From an uncultured Kiritimatiellota bacterium (lineage in GTDB: Bacteria; Verrucomicrobiota; Kiritimatiellia; RFP12; DVOR01), in contig CALXMT010000003.1 of assembly GCA_944389545.1 (NCBI GenBank), positions 1 to 64,000 of the forward strand: a DNA stretch of 64,000 bases, given 5' to 3'. The position numbers were made by a program, and so were the translations under genes. Below, one piece after another: positions 35,188 through 43,292 of this stretch (position 1 is the first letter of the stretch; each line of letters opens with the position of its first letter). The notes beneath the pieces were generated by a model, which worked only from the letters and a program-made list of their open reading frames with translations, was not told the origin of the DNA and did not search any database.

Positions 35188-35325
35188 AGCGTGCAGCCCG
35201 AAGGGCAAACCTTCCACGGCCACGGAAAACAGAGCGTGCAGGCGCAAAGCGCCAAACCTTCCACGGCCACAGAGAACAGAGCGTGCAGGCGCAAAGCGCC
35301 AAACCTTCCTCGGTCACAGAACGCG
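35188..35325 (+). repeat. Tandem repeat, three units of 45-47 bp
   Basis: Each unit reads AGCGTGCAGG, a small GGCGC-AAA-GCGCC type hairpin, then CCAAACCTTCCACGGCCAC and AGAACAG. Units start at 35188, 35233 and 35280. Single units occur at 6343, 10265 and 16928, and inverted near 3500 and 36190. Confidence 0.85.
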
Positions 35326-35397
35326 CGGCAAGCGCGCGACAGGTGAAGCGAGAGCCAAACTCCAAGCCTCCAAGCTTCTAAACTTCCAAACTTCCCA

Positions 35398-35475
35398 CTC
35401 GGCACTTCACCGTTCGGCCCTTCGGGCCTCTCTACCGTGCCCATCCCTTGCGTCTCTGTGACTTCCTGAAAAACG
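35398..35475 (+). repeat. 110-bp intergenic repeat family, copy 2 (5'-truncated)
   Basis: Carries GGCACTTCACCGTTC, GGCCCTTCGGGCC and CCCATCCCTTGCG and ends with the TTCCTGAAAAACG edge. The CCACGAAGACAC end is missing. Confidence 0.75.
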
Positions 35476-35535
35476 ACTTAAGCAACGCGGTAGCACGCAC
35501 TCAATCTGCCACAATCTGCGAGATTTGCGTTTCCC

Positions 35536-35867
35536 CAATAGTGTCCGTGGAAAATTGGGACCGCAAAGACGCAAAGGTGGGCGCGAACCGCTTCGGGCTC
35601 CGTCGGTCGCTCTGCGGCTTCGCCGCTGACCGCGACCGCCGCCCTTCGTTTCGCGCCTTGTGGTCTTTTCTAAAGAAGAAAGGTCGGGGGTGGGGCAGAG
35701 CCCCCCAAGAACTCCAATCAGCTAAGCTTCCAGCTCCCTTTGAGCGCCCCTTCAGGGGGCGCGATAGCGTGGAAATTCCAAGGGCGGCGCGACCAACGGG
35801 AGCGATGGAGCCCGCAGGGTTTCCACGCAAGACCGTCTTCGCGGTAAAACTTCCCCGGACAGTATTG
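35536..35867. mobile_element. MITE-like composite element, copy 2
   Basis: 332 bp from CAATAGTGTCCGTGGAAAA to ...AAAACTTCCCCGGACAGTATTG. The ends are imperfect inverted repeats including ACCGCAAAGACG/CGTCTTCGCGGT. The interior blocks are the same as in copy 1. No coding capacity. Confidence 0.8.
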
Positions 35868-36362
35868 GCGTTTCCCATCCCGGCAATGCTTCGTGTACCT
35901 TTGTGGTTCTTCGTGTTCTTTGTGAGAGCCGCGCAGCGTGGGGTCTGACCAAGCCTTCAAACCTCTAGACTTCTAAGCTTCCAATATTCAGTTGGCAAAG
36001 ATCTGGGATGTCTGGTGCTTGCGCCATCCACCCTTGTCAAAGACCTGTCATCCGTATTCCCTAAATCAACCTCAACTCCTTCACCCATCGCAGAATACGT
36101 CATTTCACAGGCTTGTCATTATGAGGAAGCTTGGGCGCTTGGCTTTCTTACAATGGTTTCGTCCGTCGCCCCACAGGGGCGTTCTGTAATCGTGGGAGGT
36201 TTGGCCTATCGGACCTGCACGCACAACACTGGCAATCCTTCTATCTTTCCTTTCCTTGCCTACTCGTGCTTTGTGTCCTTTGTGGACCTTTGTGCCTTTG
36301 TGGGTGCCGCGCAGCGTAACCAAGCCTCCAAACATCCAAACCTCTAAACTTCCAATTCATAT
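35868..36362. repeat. Intergenic mosaic between MITE copy 2 and leader promoter
   Basis: Includes CTTTGTGGTTCTTCGTG-type stretches (35888-35930 and 36270-36300), TCCAA arrays (35950-35985, 36320-36350), the second copy of the ~170-bp conserved element (35985-36125, minus strand), and an inverted CCTGCACG module near 36185-36230. No gene. Confidence 0.65.
35985..36125 (-). repeat. ~170-bp conserved element, copy 2
   Basis: The minus strand shares ordered blocks with 19205-19375: GTTGAGGTTGATTTAG, GATGACAGGTCTTTGACAAG and AGATCTTTGCCAACTGAAT. Sequence between the blocks differs. Confidence 0.6.
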
Positions 36363-36391
36363 TTGACATTCTGGTGGGAATGGGGTATCTT
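36363..36391 (+). promoter_or_regulatory. Sigma-70 promoter (TTGACA-N17-TATCTT)
   Basis: TTGACA at 36363-36368, 17 nt, TATCTT at 36386-36391. Predicted transcription start near 36398. It is the best -35/-10 pair in the window and stands in front of the structured RNA and the cohesin/dockerin gene cluster. Confidence 0.75.
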
Positions 36392-36397
36392 ATAGAC

Positions 36398-36628
36398 ACC
36401 GTTTGAGTTGCGGTGGAGCCGCGAGGCCCCCCACCACGCCTCAGACACATGAAAGCATGCGTCACGCATACTTTCGTCCGATGGAAATTAGCACCTTTCA
36501 TGAAGGGACGAACGTATTGCGGAGGCGCGTCTGGGTTATTCCCCAGGCGTGTTTCTTCGTATCGTCTCTTCCTTCAGGGTAGTGCTAAGCCTCCATCGGA
36601 GACACGGTCGGCGGAGCACGCCTTTTTT
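36398..36628 (+). ncRNA. Structured RNA or leader, ~230 nt, family unknown
   Basis: From the predicted start to a run of six T (36623-36628). By eye, ACCGT at the 5' end pairs with ACGGT (36604-36608), GGTGGAG (near 36412) with CTCCATC (near 36591), GAAAG-C-ATGCG-TCA-CGCAT-A-CTTTC forms a hairpin (about 36453-36477), and CGCGTCTGGG pairs with CCCAGGCGTG (about 36521-36546). GGCG-GAGCA-CGCC before the T-run could terminate. Closing stem, bubble and size recall 6S RNA, but I could not confirm any family; tmRNA, SRP RNA and RNase P motifs are absent. It may be an attenuator-type leader for the gene at 36687. Confidence 0.5.
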
Positions 36629-36686
36629 GTGCCCGCCTCTCCGGCGAGGACCTCTTCGTCCACGCCATAACGTTAGGAGATGGACG

Positions 36687-37565
36687 ATGAGTGTGCAACC
36701 GATGAGTAAACAACTTGAAGAGGTGTTGACTCACAATCCTTGGGCGGGCAAGGCCAAGTCGTGGTACAAATATGTGCCAGGTGAGAAGTATTACTTTGCC
36801 GAAGACAAGGCGGCAATTGATCAGTTCAATGTAAACTCAAATGGCAAGACCGTAAAGGTTCATTTTGAACTCCCTCCGCAACCCTTCATTGGTGACCCTG
36901 ACGCGCCGATTTGGATTCTTCACCTTTGCCCGGGATACAGTGATATAGACCTCTACGATATGGTCTCTATCGATCACGAACTTGATGGTACGCCCATTGT
37001 GAAGAACTGTACGAAAGAGGCCTTCGAGGAGCGTCGCAAGTCCCTCTTCCGCCAGTTGGACTTTTCGGAACCTCATCCGTTCTATGTCTTAAAAGAAGAG
37101 TTCCGGACCATCAAACAACAAAACAGAATCCATTTAAATGGCACCTATGGATGGTGGTACAACTATCTTCTGGAGGGGCCAGACTCCTTCTTGACAGAGC
37201 ACGATTTGGACAAGTGTTTTGTATTGGAAGCTTTTCCCTATCACTGTGATACGACCGACAAAGAAAAGCATTGTAATCCCTCTGCCTCTTTGATTCGGAA
37301 GATGTGTCATCACGATTTTTGGTGTAAGTTGGTGGAATACGCGTTTGCACAAGACAAAGCCATCATTGCTCGACGTGGAGTTGCATCGTTGGTAGAGAAT
37401 TGTCTCAAGAACGTGAAAACAGACAAACTATGTGTGTTCACCTCCACGCAGAACATTTACCTAACGAAAGGTAATGTCGCGAAGCGGTTTAAACATCGCC
37501 ATAGACCTACCCAAGCGGAGCGCGATTTCGCTTTTTGTCGTATTACTGAAAAGTTGTCTAAGTAA
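36687..37565 (+). CDS. Hypothetical protein with weak uracil-DNA-glycosylase-superfamily resemblance
   Basis: A 292-aa soluble protein, more AT-rich than most genes here. Residues 74-88 (PIWILHLCPGYSDID) resemble the first motif of UDG-like folds. A later strand carries FPYH (183-186), then IARRG (227-231), STQN (253-256) and KGNV (261-264), an order I recall from widespread uncharacterised proteins ending in a (S/N)PQN..SPGN motif. Catalytic function is not established. The ATG at 36687 has TAGGAGATGG upstream. It is the first coding gene after the structured leader and 10 bp ahead of the LRR gene. Confidence 0.6.
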   Translation: MSVQPMSKQLEEVLTHNPWAGKAKSWYKYVPGEKYYFAEDKAAIDQFNVNSNGKTVKVHFELPPQPFIGDPDAPIWILHLCPGYSDIDLYDMVSIDHELDGTPIVKNCTKEAFEERRKSLFRQLDFSEPHPFYVLKEEFRTIKQQNRIHLNGTYGWWYNYLLEGPDSFLTEHDLDKCFVLEAFPYHCDTTDKEKHCNPSASLIRKMCHHDFWCKLVEYAFAQDKAIIARRGVASLVENCLKNVKTDKLCVFTSTQNIYLTKGNVAKRFKHRHRPTQAERDFAFCRITEKLSK

Positions 37566-37575
37566 GAGGTCCCCT

Positions 37576-38796
37576 ATGAAACGGTTCTTCACACTTTTTG
37601 TGTTGTTGTGCGCCCCCATTCTTTCCGCCGATACATGGCAAGACCCTGAAACCGGAATCACTTGGCGGTATGGCATCCGTTCTGATGGCTCTGTCTCTAT
37701 TTGGGGAGTTGTTGGGGAGCTTCCTGCACATCTGGTAATTCCTTCAGAAGTCAATGGATATCAAGTGATAGCAATCGGAGAATTCGCCTTTCTCAAAGAA
37801 ACATCTCTGCAATCTGTTGTTATTCCAGAGGGGGTGACAACACTTGAAACTTATGCGTTTGCGGGGTGTTCTTCGTTGAAATCTGTTGTTATTCCAGAGG
37901 GGGTAACATACTTTTTCTCTGGAGTGTTTGAGGAGTGCACTTCATTAGAGTCGTTGGTAATTCCTGCCAGTATGAAAGGTTTTGGATTAGAGGAGTTTAA
38001 ATATTGTTCATCATTAAAGTTAATAGTATTTAAAGGAGATGTTCCCGGTAATGTCGAAGCAAGTTCTGCAAGTAGGTATCCGATTTCTTACCCGTTTGTA
38101 TATGCGAATAATTGGCAAAAGTCTTTTCCAGACAAGCCATGTGAGATTTTTTCGGATGGAATTCTTCCGGCGCAGGTGAATGTGTATACACACACTGAAC
38201 TGACGACGCCAAAGACGATGAAGGTGACGTACACGATAAAGGGGAATCTGCCGACAGTGAAGGTTCGTGCGGTGGCATGGAAAGACGGCGTGCGTAGTTT
38301 TGCCAATATCATTCCCGTGCGGACGGGAGAAGGTATCCCAAGTGGAGAGCGTGTGACCACAAATGAGGAACATTCTTTCGTGTGGGACGTGGCGAGCGAT
38401 TGGGCCTCCGACTTGGACAAGGTGACGGTGGAGATTCTCGTTCAAGAGGGGGCACTTCTGCCGCAGGATTTTGTCACCATTCCCGCAACAGAGACGCGCA
38501 AGGCGATGATTATCACGCGGAATGTCTTGCTAGAATCGTGGCTTTTTGATGCGTTGGTATGGTGCTATGCGGAGGGGGATTCGCAGTTGCAAGTAAAAAA
38601 TGGTCGAGCCTATGTGAACGGTACTCAAGTCGCGAATGCGGCCTCAGTTTCTCCTGATGCGCTGAATTATCTTTATGGCAAAATGGGTTATAAGGTGCTT
38701 GCCGGGGAGGACTTGAAATATGCGGAGGCGGCGACGCGGTTGGACTTCTCGGACAATGGGCTTAACCAAGTCTCTGTGAAGATTGAGGAGGAGTGA
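37576..38796 (+). CDS. Secreted leucine-rich-repeat (BspA-like) surface protein
   Basis: A 406-aa exported protein. The signal peptide is at residues 1-18 (FFTLFVLLCAPILSA). Residues about 50-165 hold four or five BspA-type repeats (TSLQSVVIPEGVTTLETYAFAGCSSLKSVVIPEGVTYF). The C-terminal 200 residues (KVTYTIKGNLPTVKVRAVAW... to ...LNQVSVKIEEE) form a separate non-repeat domain. The LRR half is AT-rich and the C-terminal half less so, which hints at a chimeric origin. The ATG at 37576 follows AAGAGG. It is 2 bp from the scaffold gene, so co-translation is likely. No sortase or lipid anchor is seen. Confidence 0.8.
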   Translation: MKRFFTLFVLLCAPILSADTWQDPETGITWRYGIRSDGSVSIWGVVGELPAHLVIPSEVNGYQVIAIGEFAFLKETSLQSVVIPEGVTTLETYAFAGCSSLKSVVIPEGVTYFFSGVFEECTSLESLVIPASMKGFGLEEFKYCSSLKLIVFKGDVPGNVEASSASRYPISYPFVYANNWQKSFPDKPCEIFSDGILPAQVNVYTHTELTTPKTMKVTYTIKGNLPTVKVRAVAWKDGVRSFANIIPVRTGEGIPSGERVTTNEEHSFVWDVASDWASDLDKVTVEILVQEGALLPQDFVTIPATETRKAMIITRNVLLESWLFDALVWCYAEGDSQLQVKNGRAYVNGTQVANAASVSPDALNYLYGKMGYKVLAGEDLKYAEAATRLDFSDNGLNQVSVKIEEE

Positions 38797-38798
38797 GG

Positions 38799-41700
38799 AT
38801 GGGATGGGCGCGAGGGTTGGCGCCGGTCGTGGCGTTGGCCTTGGGCGGGTTGGCCGCCCAAGGCTGGGGGCAAAATGCCGCCCGCGTGACGGTCAAGCAG
38901 GTGGACAGTTTCGGAACGGAATTGGCCGCTGAACAGTATGTCTCTACGGACGCGGTCTTCACGTCGGTGGCGGCGCCGGAGCGGAGCGGCAAGCGCTTCA
39001 CTCATTGGACGGTGGAACCGACGCAACCAGGCTTCGTGAACCGCGACGCATGGGGACGGGCGTTGGACGCAGTGCAACTGACGCCGAAGGACGCGGTCGT
39101 CACATTGACGGCTGTCTATGTGGACGTGGCAGAGGACACGGACGGAGATGCCATCCCCGATGCGGACGAACGCTATTGGTATGGCACGGCGAGCGCCTAT
39201 GACACGAAAGGTTCGCTCCAATGGGATGGCGCGAGCGACACGGACGGCGACGGCTACACCTTCGCCGAGGAGTTGCAGTGCACGCTAAACCCACTCTTTC
39301 CGAACGAACTCAAGCTCGGCGGCGTGGCCTACGGTGACAGCGCAACGGTGCTCTACAACCCGAACGGTTATGTGCCCTACACGGTGCGCTCCGACCCCGA
39401 GGGCGAACTCTTTGCGACCTACTCCGCCTCTGTGCGTCCGGGGACGGTTATTACGACCAAAGAGTCCTTCTCACCGGACGACTCGACCTTCGCCTACTGG
39501 ACGGTGAACGGCGTGCGCCAGGCCGACGCCTGGGGCGTGGCGACGAACGTGGCAATCTTCACGGTGGGCAACGAGCCCATTGAGGTGGTGGCCCACTGTG
39601 TGGCGGACGAACAGTCGCGTCAGTCGCTCTATTGGTATGGCGGCGATGTGGGGCCGGATTCCGATACCGACGGTGACGGTTACACCCTCTCTGAAGAGTT
39701 GCAATATGGACTAAGCCCCATCTTTCCGAATGAACTTAAGCTCGGTGGCGTGGTCTACGGCGACAGCGAGGTGGTGCTTTACAATCCGAATGAGTATCCC
39801 GAGGTGACCATCCGCTCTGAGCCCGAGGGCGTCTTCGCCACGGAGAGCCTGGTGCTGCGTCCCGGGCAGGAACACACCACGGACACCTATACGCCGGACG
39901 ACCGCTTCGCCCAGTGGACGCGCAACGGGGAACGTCAGGCCGATGCGTGGGGCCGCGCACTCGACGCCGTGACCATCGTCGGTAACCCGGGCGTGGGCAA
40001 GGTGGAGCTCGTGGCCGACTTTGTGGACGACGAGCACACACGTCTCTCACGCTATTGGTACGGCGTGGACAATCAACCTAAGGACTCCGACACCGACGGC
40101 GACGGTTACACCTTCTCCGAGGAGCTGCAGGCTGGCATGAATCCGCTCTTTCCGAACAAACTCGTCCTCGGCGGCGTGGCTACCGGCGACGGCCCGACGC
40201 TGGAGAGCAACCTGCAACCCTTCGACATGGGCGGCCTCGCCTTGGTGGAGGGCGCCTTGGAGGAACTCTTCGCGACCCTCGACGGCGCGACGGGGGAACT
40301 GACGGGCGGCCGCGACTTCGGCGGCCCCGCCGCCGTGGCGGTCGTGGACTTCGACCAAAACGAGGCCTTCGACGTCCTCGTCTTCGCCCAAGGCGTCCTC
40401 TGGACGCTTCGCAACGTCGGCGTCGCGGGGAGCCCGGAATGGGCGATTGCCCCCGCCGCGGAGGTCGCCGAACAGCCCGGCCTCGCCGCGTTGGAGTGCG
40501 CCCTCGCCGCCTTGGCACGGCCCGTGATGGCCGGCGGCGCGGCCGAGGCCGGCCCGGCGGTCTGGTTCTGCGACGACGGCGGGCCCGTGCGGCGCCTCGA
40601 CCTCGCGACGGGCGCCGTCGCCGAGACGGGCCTCGCGGGCTTCCCCGTGTGGGACGCCGCCGACGGCCCCGGCGTCTTCGCCGACAACGCCCTTGCCCTG
40701 GCCGCCGGGCAAAGCCTCCCCCTCGATGCGGCGGTGGAGGCCCCCTGCGCCGCGGCCTTGTCCGATGCGACGGGTGACGGTGCGGCCGATTTGCTCGTGG
40801 CGGATACGCAGGGGCGCATCTCCCTCTATGCCCGGACGGCGGATGGTTTCGCCCTTGAGCACCGCGTCTGGGGCGGTTCTTTCATTGGTTTCGCCGAGGG
40901 GCTGACCTTAGCCCCTGTGGACTGGGAGTCCGACGGTGACCTCGATATGCTCTGCGGTACGGCCACGGGCAAACTCCTCCTGCTTAGTGACCCGAACGTG
41001 GGCAGACCGAGTAACCTCCGTGCCACGGCGGGGTATGACAACGTCCTGCTGACGTGGGACCCGAACGGCCAGTCGCGCGTCTATGGTTACGGCGTCTACC
41101 GTGCGCAGGGGGCCGACTTCGCCCGTATTGCCGAGGCGTTGCTCCCCACCCACCGCGACACGCCGCCGAGCCTTGCCACGTGGGCCTACCGTGTGACCGC
41201 GCTCAGCCGCCTCTGGACCGCCGGCAACTCCGTGCCAGAGACCTTCGAGAGCCTCCCCAGTGAGGTGGTGAGCGTCGACCTCGGCGGCATCACCCTCTCG
41301 ATGCCCGAGACGATTGCCTCCTACGACGATGCGGAGATTGCCCTGCCCATTATGGTGGACAACACCAAGGGGCTTGGTGCTTTCACCCTCACCGTGACCT
41401 ACGACCCCATGATTGTCGATCCGTTGGGCTACGAACCTACCGCCCTTACCGAGGGCCTTACGGTCACCTCCACGCCCGCCGATGGCACTTGGACGCTCTC
41501 GGCCACCGGAGCACTCACGGCAGGTTCTGGCCCCTTCTTCCGTTTGCGCTTCCACGTCAAGGCCGGGGCCTTCGGCGAGACCGTCTTCCGATTGACCGAG
41601 GCCGATTTCACGGCGACCGACGGTAAGCCCGTCGCTACCAACGCGCTCCCCATCGAGACCACGCTCACGGTGCAGGCGCGGCCCCTCCCCGCCACCGTCT

Positions 41701-43292
41701 CCCTGCGGATGGAGGACGCCCAGGCCAAGACTGGCGAAACCATCCGCGTGCCCGTGTCCGTCGAGTCCGCCAACTCCATCGACTGGGCTACGCTCACTCT
41801 TACCCCGGCCTTCGATGCCGGCAAGCTCCGTCTGGTCTCTCGTACCGAGGCTACCGAGACCGAGCCGACCCTTACCCTCACCTTCGAGGTGTTGGAGCAA
41901 CACGGCGACAATCTCTTCACTACTGTCACCGTCTCCGGTACGGCTACAAGCGCGAACGGTCTCCCCGCCACCGTCCTTCCCGCCACCGCCACCATCTCGA
42001 TCACGGACAGCAACCCGCCCGTACCCGCAATCGTTACGCTGACAACGACGGATGTTCCCGCGAACGTGGGCGAAACAATCACGGTCACGGTCGCGGCCCG
42101 CAGTGAAGGGGATTTGCTTTGGGAAACACTGTCATTGACTCCCGACTTCGACAAGTCTTGGTTGGAGTTGCTTGGTCAGACGCCCGCCACGGCATCCATG
42201 CCGGCGACCTTCTCCTTCAAGGTCTTGGAGCGCTTCGGCGTCAATCTGGCCACGGCCATCACTTTCTCGGGAACGGCCATGAGTGCCAACGGACTCGCGG
42301 CCACCGTCGGAAGTGTCACCTGCCGCGTGCTCATTGCCGACAACCCGCAGGAACCGGCAGTCGTCTCGTTGAGTCTGCCCAACCAGACCGTGGACACGCT
42401 GTCGCGCGTGTCGTTGACTGTCGAGGCGACTGCGGTGGGCGAGGTCGAGTGGGACACACTCGCACTCCATGCGCAGTGGGATGCCTCCAAACTCGACCTC
42501 GTCTCGCAGGAGGGGCGTACCTTCGTCTTCGACGTCAAGGACGTTCACGAGGACCTTTCCACGACGATGACTATCACCGGTACGGCCACGAGCACGAATG
42601 GACTTCCCGCGATTGTCCAGCCGGCCACTTGCACGCTCACGTTTATTGACACGAATCCGCCGGTGCCGGCGGTGGTGACGTTGGCGGCGGAGGGTGGAAG
42701 CGCGATGACGGAGAGCGAGGTGACGCTTGCGGTGCGTGTGAGCACGGTGGGTGAACTGGACTGGGGGACGTTGGCGTTGACGGCGACCGTGGAGGCCGGC
42801 GGCTTGGAGCTGCGGAGTCAGACGGCGGCGACGGTCGAGAACCCGACGGCAACCTTTACCTTCTGGGTGCCGGAGCAGCACGGGGACGACCTCTTTGCGC
42901 GGGTGACCTTCACGGGCTCGGCAACGAGCGCGAACGGTCTGCCGGCGCAGGTGGCGCCGACGACGGTGACGTTGGCCCTCACGGACAGCAATCCGCCGAA
43001 GGATCCGACGGAGGTGCCGCCGTGGTCGAGCGGGGATGTGGATGGCGATGGCAAATTGACGTGGGACGACTACGCGACGGCCCGTGCGGCTATTCTGAAG
43101 TATCACCGTCCTACCATTCGGCCGCCGAGTCACTCCTCCGACCCGAACGCGACGGACAACAAGGTGCACCGTTCCATCTGCCAGGCGCTCGGGCGCGGGG
43201 AGAATGAGACGTTGTCCATCGCGGACATCACGGCGTTTCAGCGGTATCTCGAGGGGATTTTGGGCGAGATGCCCAAGGAGGCGACGCGATGA
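38799..43292 (+). CDS. Giant secreted scaffold with cohesin-like repeats and C-terminal dockerin
   Basis: 1497 aa, exported (signal peptide about 1-25, ending near GWGQ). Domains in order: three repeats of about 140 residues, each with a DTDGDGYTF calcium-type loop (near 147, 288 and 430) and an FPNEL/NKL..GGV block; an FG-GAP-like propeller region (about 490-725; DATGDGAADLLVAD, DWESDGDLDML); a fibronectin-III-like domain (about 737-810); a cohesin-like domain (about 829-950; VTYDPMIVDPLGYE); four tandem related domains of about 100 residues (964-1397), each ending ATSANGLPA...DSNPP; and a dockerin type I-like end (1408-1494; GDVDGDGKLTWDDY, second half LSIADITAFQRYL). The ATG at 38799 has GGAGGAG; a GTG at 38793 is possible. 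Confidence 0.75.
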   Translation: MGWARGLAPVVALALGGLAAQGWGQNAARVTVKQVDSFGTELAAEQYVSTDAVFTSVAAPERSGKRFTHWTVEPTQPGFVNRDAWGRALDAVQLTPKDAVVTLTAVYVDVAEDTDGDAIPDADERYWYGTASAYDTKGSLQWDGASDTDGDGYTFAEELQCTLNPLFPNELKLGGVAYGDSATVLYNPNGYVPYTVRSDPEGELFATYSASVRPGTVITTKESFSPDDSTFAYWTVNGVRQADAWGVATNVAIFTVGNEPIEVVAHCVADEQSRQSLYWYGGDVGPDSDTDGDGYTLSEELQYGLSPIFPNELKLGGVVYGDSEVVLYNPNEYPEVTIRSEPEGVFATESLVLRPGQEHTTDTYTPDDRFAQWTRNGERQADAWGRALDAVTIVGNPGVGKVELVADFVDDEHTRLSRYWYGVDNQPKDSDTDGDGYTFSEELQAGMNPLFPNKLVLGGVATGDGPTLESNLQPFDMGGLALVEGALEELFATLDGATGELTGGRDFGGPAAVAVVDFDQNEAFDVLVFAQGVLWTLRNVGVAGSPEWAIAPAAEVAEQPGLAALECALAALARPVMAGGAAEAGPAVWFCDDGGPVRRLDLATGAVAETGLAGFPVWDAADGPGVFADNALALAAGQSLPLDAAVEAPCAAALSDATGDGAADLLVADTQGRISLYARTADGFALEHRVWGGSFIGFAEGLTLAPVDWESDGDLDMLCGTATGKLLLLSDPNVGRPSNLRATAGYDNVLLTWDPNGQSRVYGYGVYRAQGADFARIAEALLPTHRDTPPSLATWAYRVTALSRLWTAGNSVPETFESLPSEVVSVDLGGITLSMPETIASYDDAEIALPIMVDNTKGLGAFTLTVTYDPMIVDPLGYEPTALTEGLTVTSTPADGTWTLSATGALTAGSGPFFRLRFHVKAGAFGETVFRLTEADFTATDGKPVATNALPIETTLTVQARPLPATVSLRMEDAQAKTGETIRVPVSVESANSIDWATLTLTPAFDAGKLRLVSRTEATETEPTLTLTFEVLEQHGDNLFTTVTVSGTATSANGLPATVLPATATISITDSNPPVPAIVTLTTTDVPANVGETITVTVAARSEGDLLWETLSLTPDFDKSWLELLGQTPATASMPATFSFKVLERFGVNLATAITFSGTAMSANGLAATVGSVTCRVLIADNPQEPAVVSLSLPNQTVDTLSRVSLTVEATAVGEVEWDTLALHAQWDASKLDLVSQEGRTFVFDVKDVHEDLSTTMTITGTATSTNGLPAIVQPATCTLTFIDTNPPVPAVVTLAAEGGSAMTESEVTLAVRVSTVGELDWGTLALTATVEAGGLELRSQTAATVENPTATFTFWVPEQHGDDLFARVTFTGSATSANGLPAQVAPTTVTLALTDSNPPKDPTEVPPWSSGDVDGDGKLTWDDYATARAAILKYHRPTIRPPSHSSDPNATDNKVHRSICQALGRGENETLSIADITAFQRYLEGILGEMPKEATR

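Larger units (their letters stand above)
35168..35535. repeat. Intergenic repeat mosaic after lnt
   Basis: A GGGCGGC-TCC-GCCGCCCC hairpin starts directly at the lnt stop codon. Then follow the 47-bp tandem repeat (35188-35325), a GCGCGGCAAGCGCGCGAC hairpin, a TCCAA array (35365-35395), a partial 110-bp element (35398-35475), and an ATCTGC array (35490-35532). No gene. Confidence 0.7.

Noticed and set aside
35168-35345. Regularly spaced 47-bp units considered as a CRISPR array
   Set aside because: Units are directly adjacent, without unique spacers, and no cas genes are present; a tandem repeat.
31091-35365. Very long open frame (over 1400 codons) on the minus strand opposite lnt
   Set aside because: A shadow of the GC-rich lnt-TPR gene: Gly/Ala/Glu-rich translation without domains, no ribosome-binding site, and the plus strand encodes an intact catalytic triad.
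35448-35948. Reading frames inside MITE copy 2, also seen in copies 1, 3 and 4
   Set aside because: Frames differ between copies because of indels, and there is no ribosome-binding site; non-coding repeat.
36398-36628. Structured leader considered as tmRNA, SRP RNA or RNase P RNA
   Set aside because: None of the diagnostic sequences (tag-peptide frame and TTCGA arm, GGAAGGAAGCAGCC-type loop, GAGGAAAGTCC) is present.
39236-40130. DTDGDGYTF loops of the scaffold considered as additional dockerin domains
   Set aside because: Each loop is single and set in a 140-residue repeat with an FPNEL block, more like thrombospondin-type-3 calcium motifs than paired dockerin hands.
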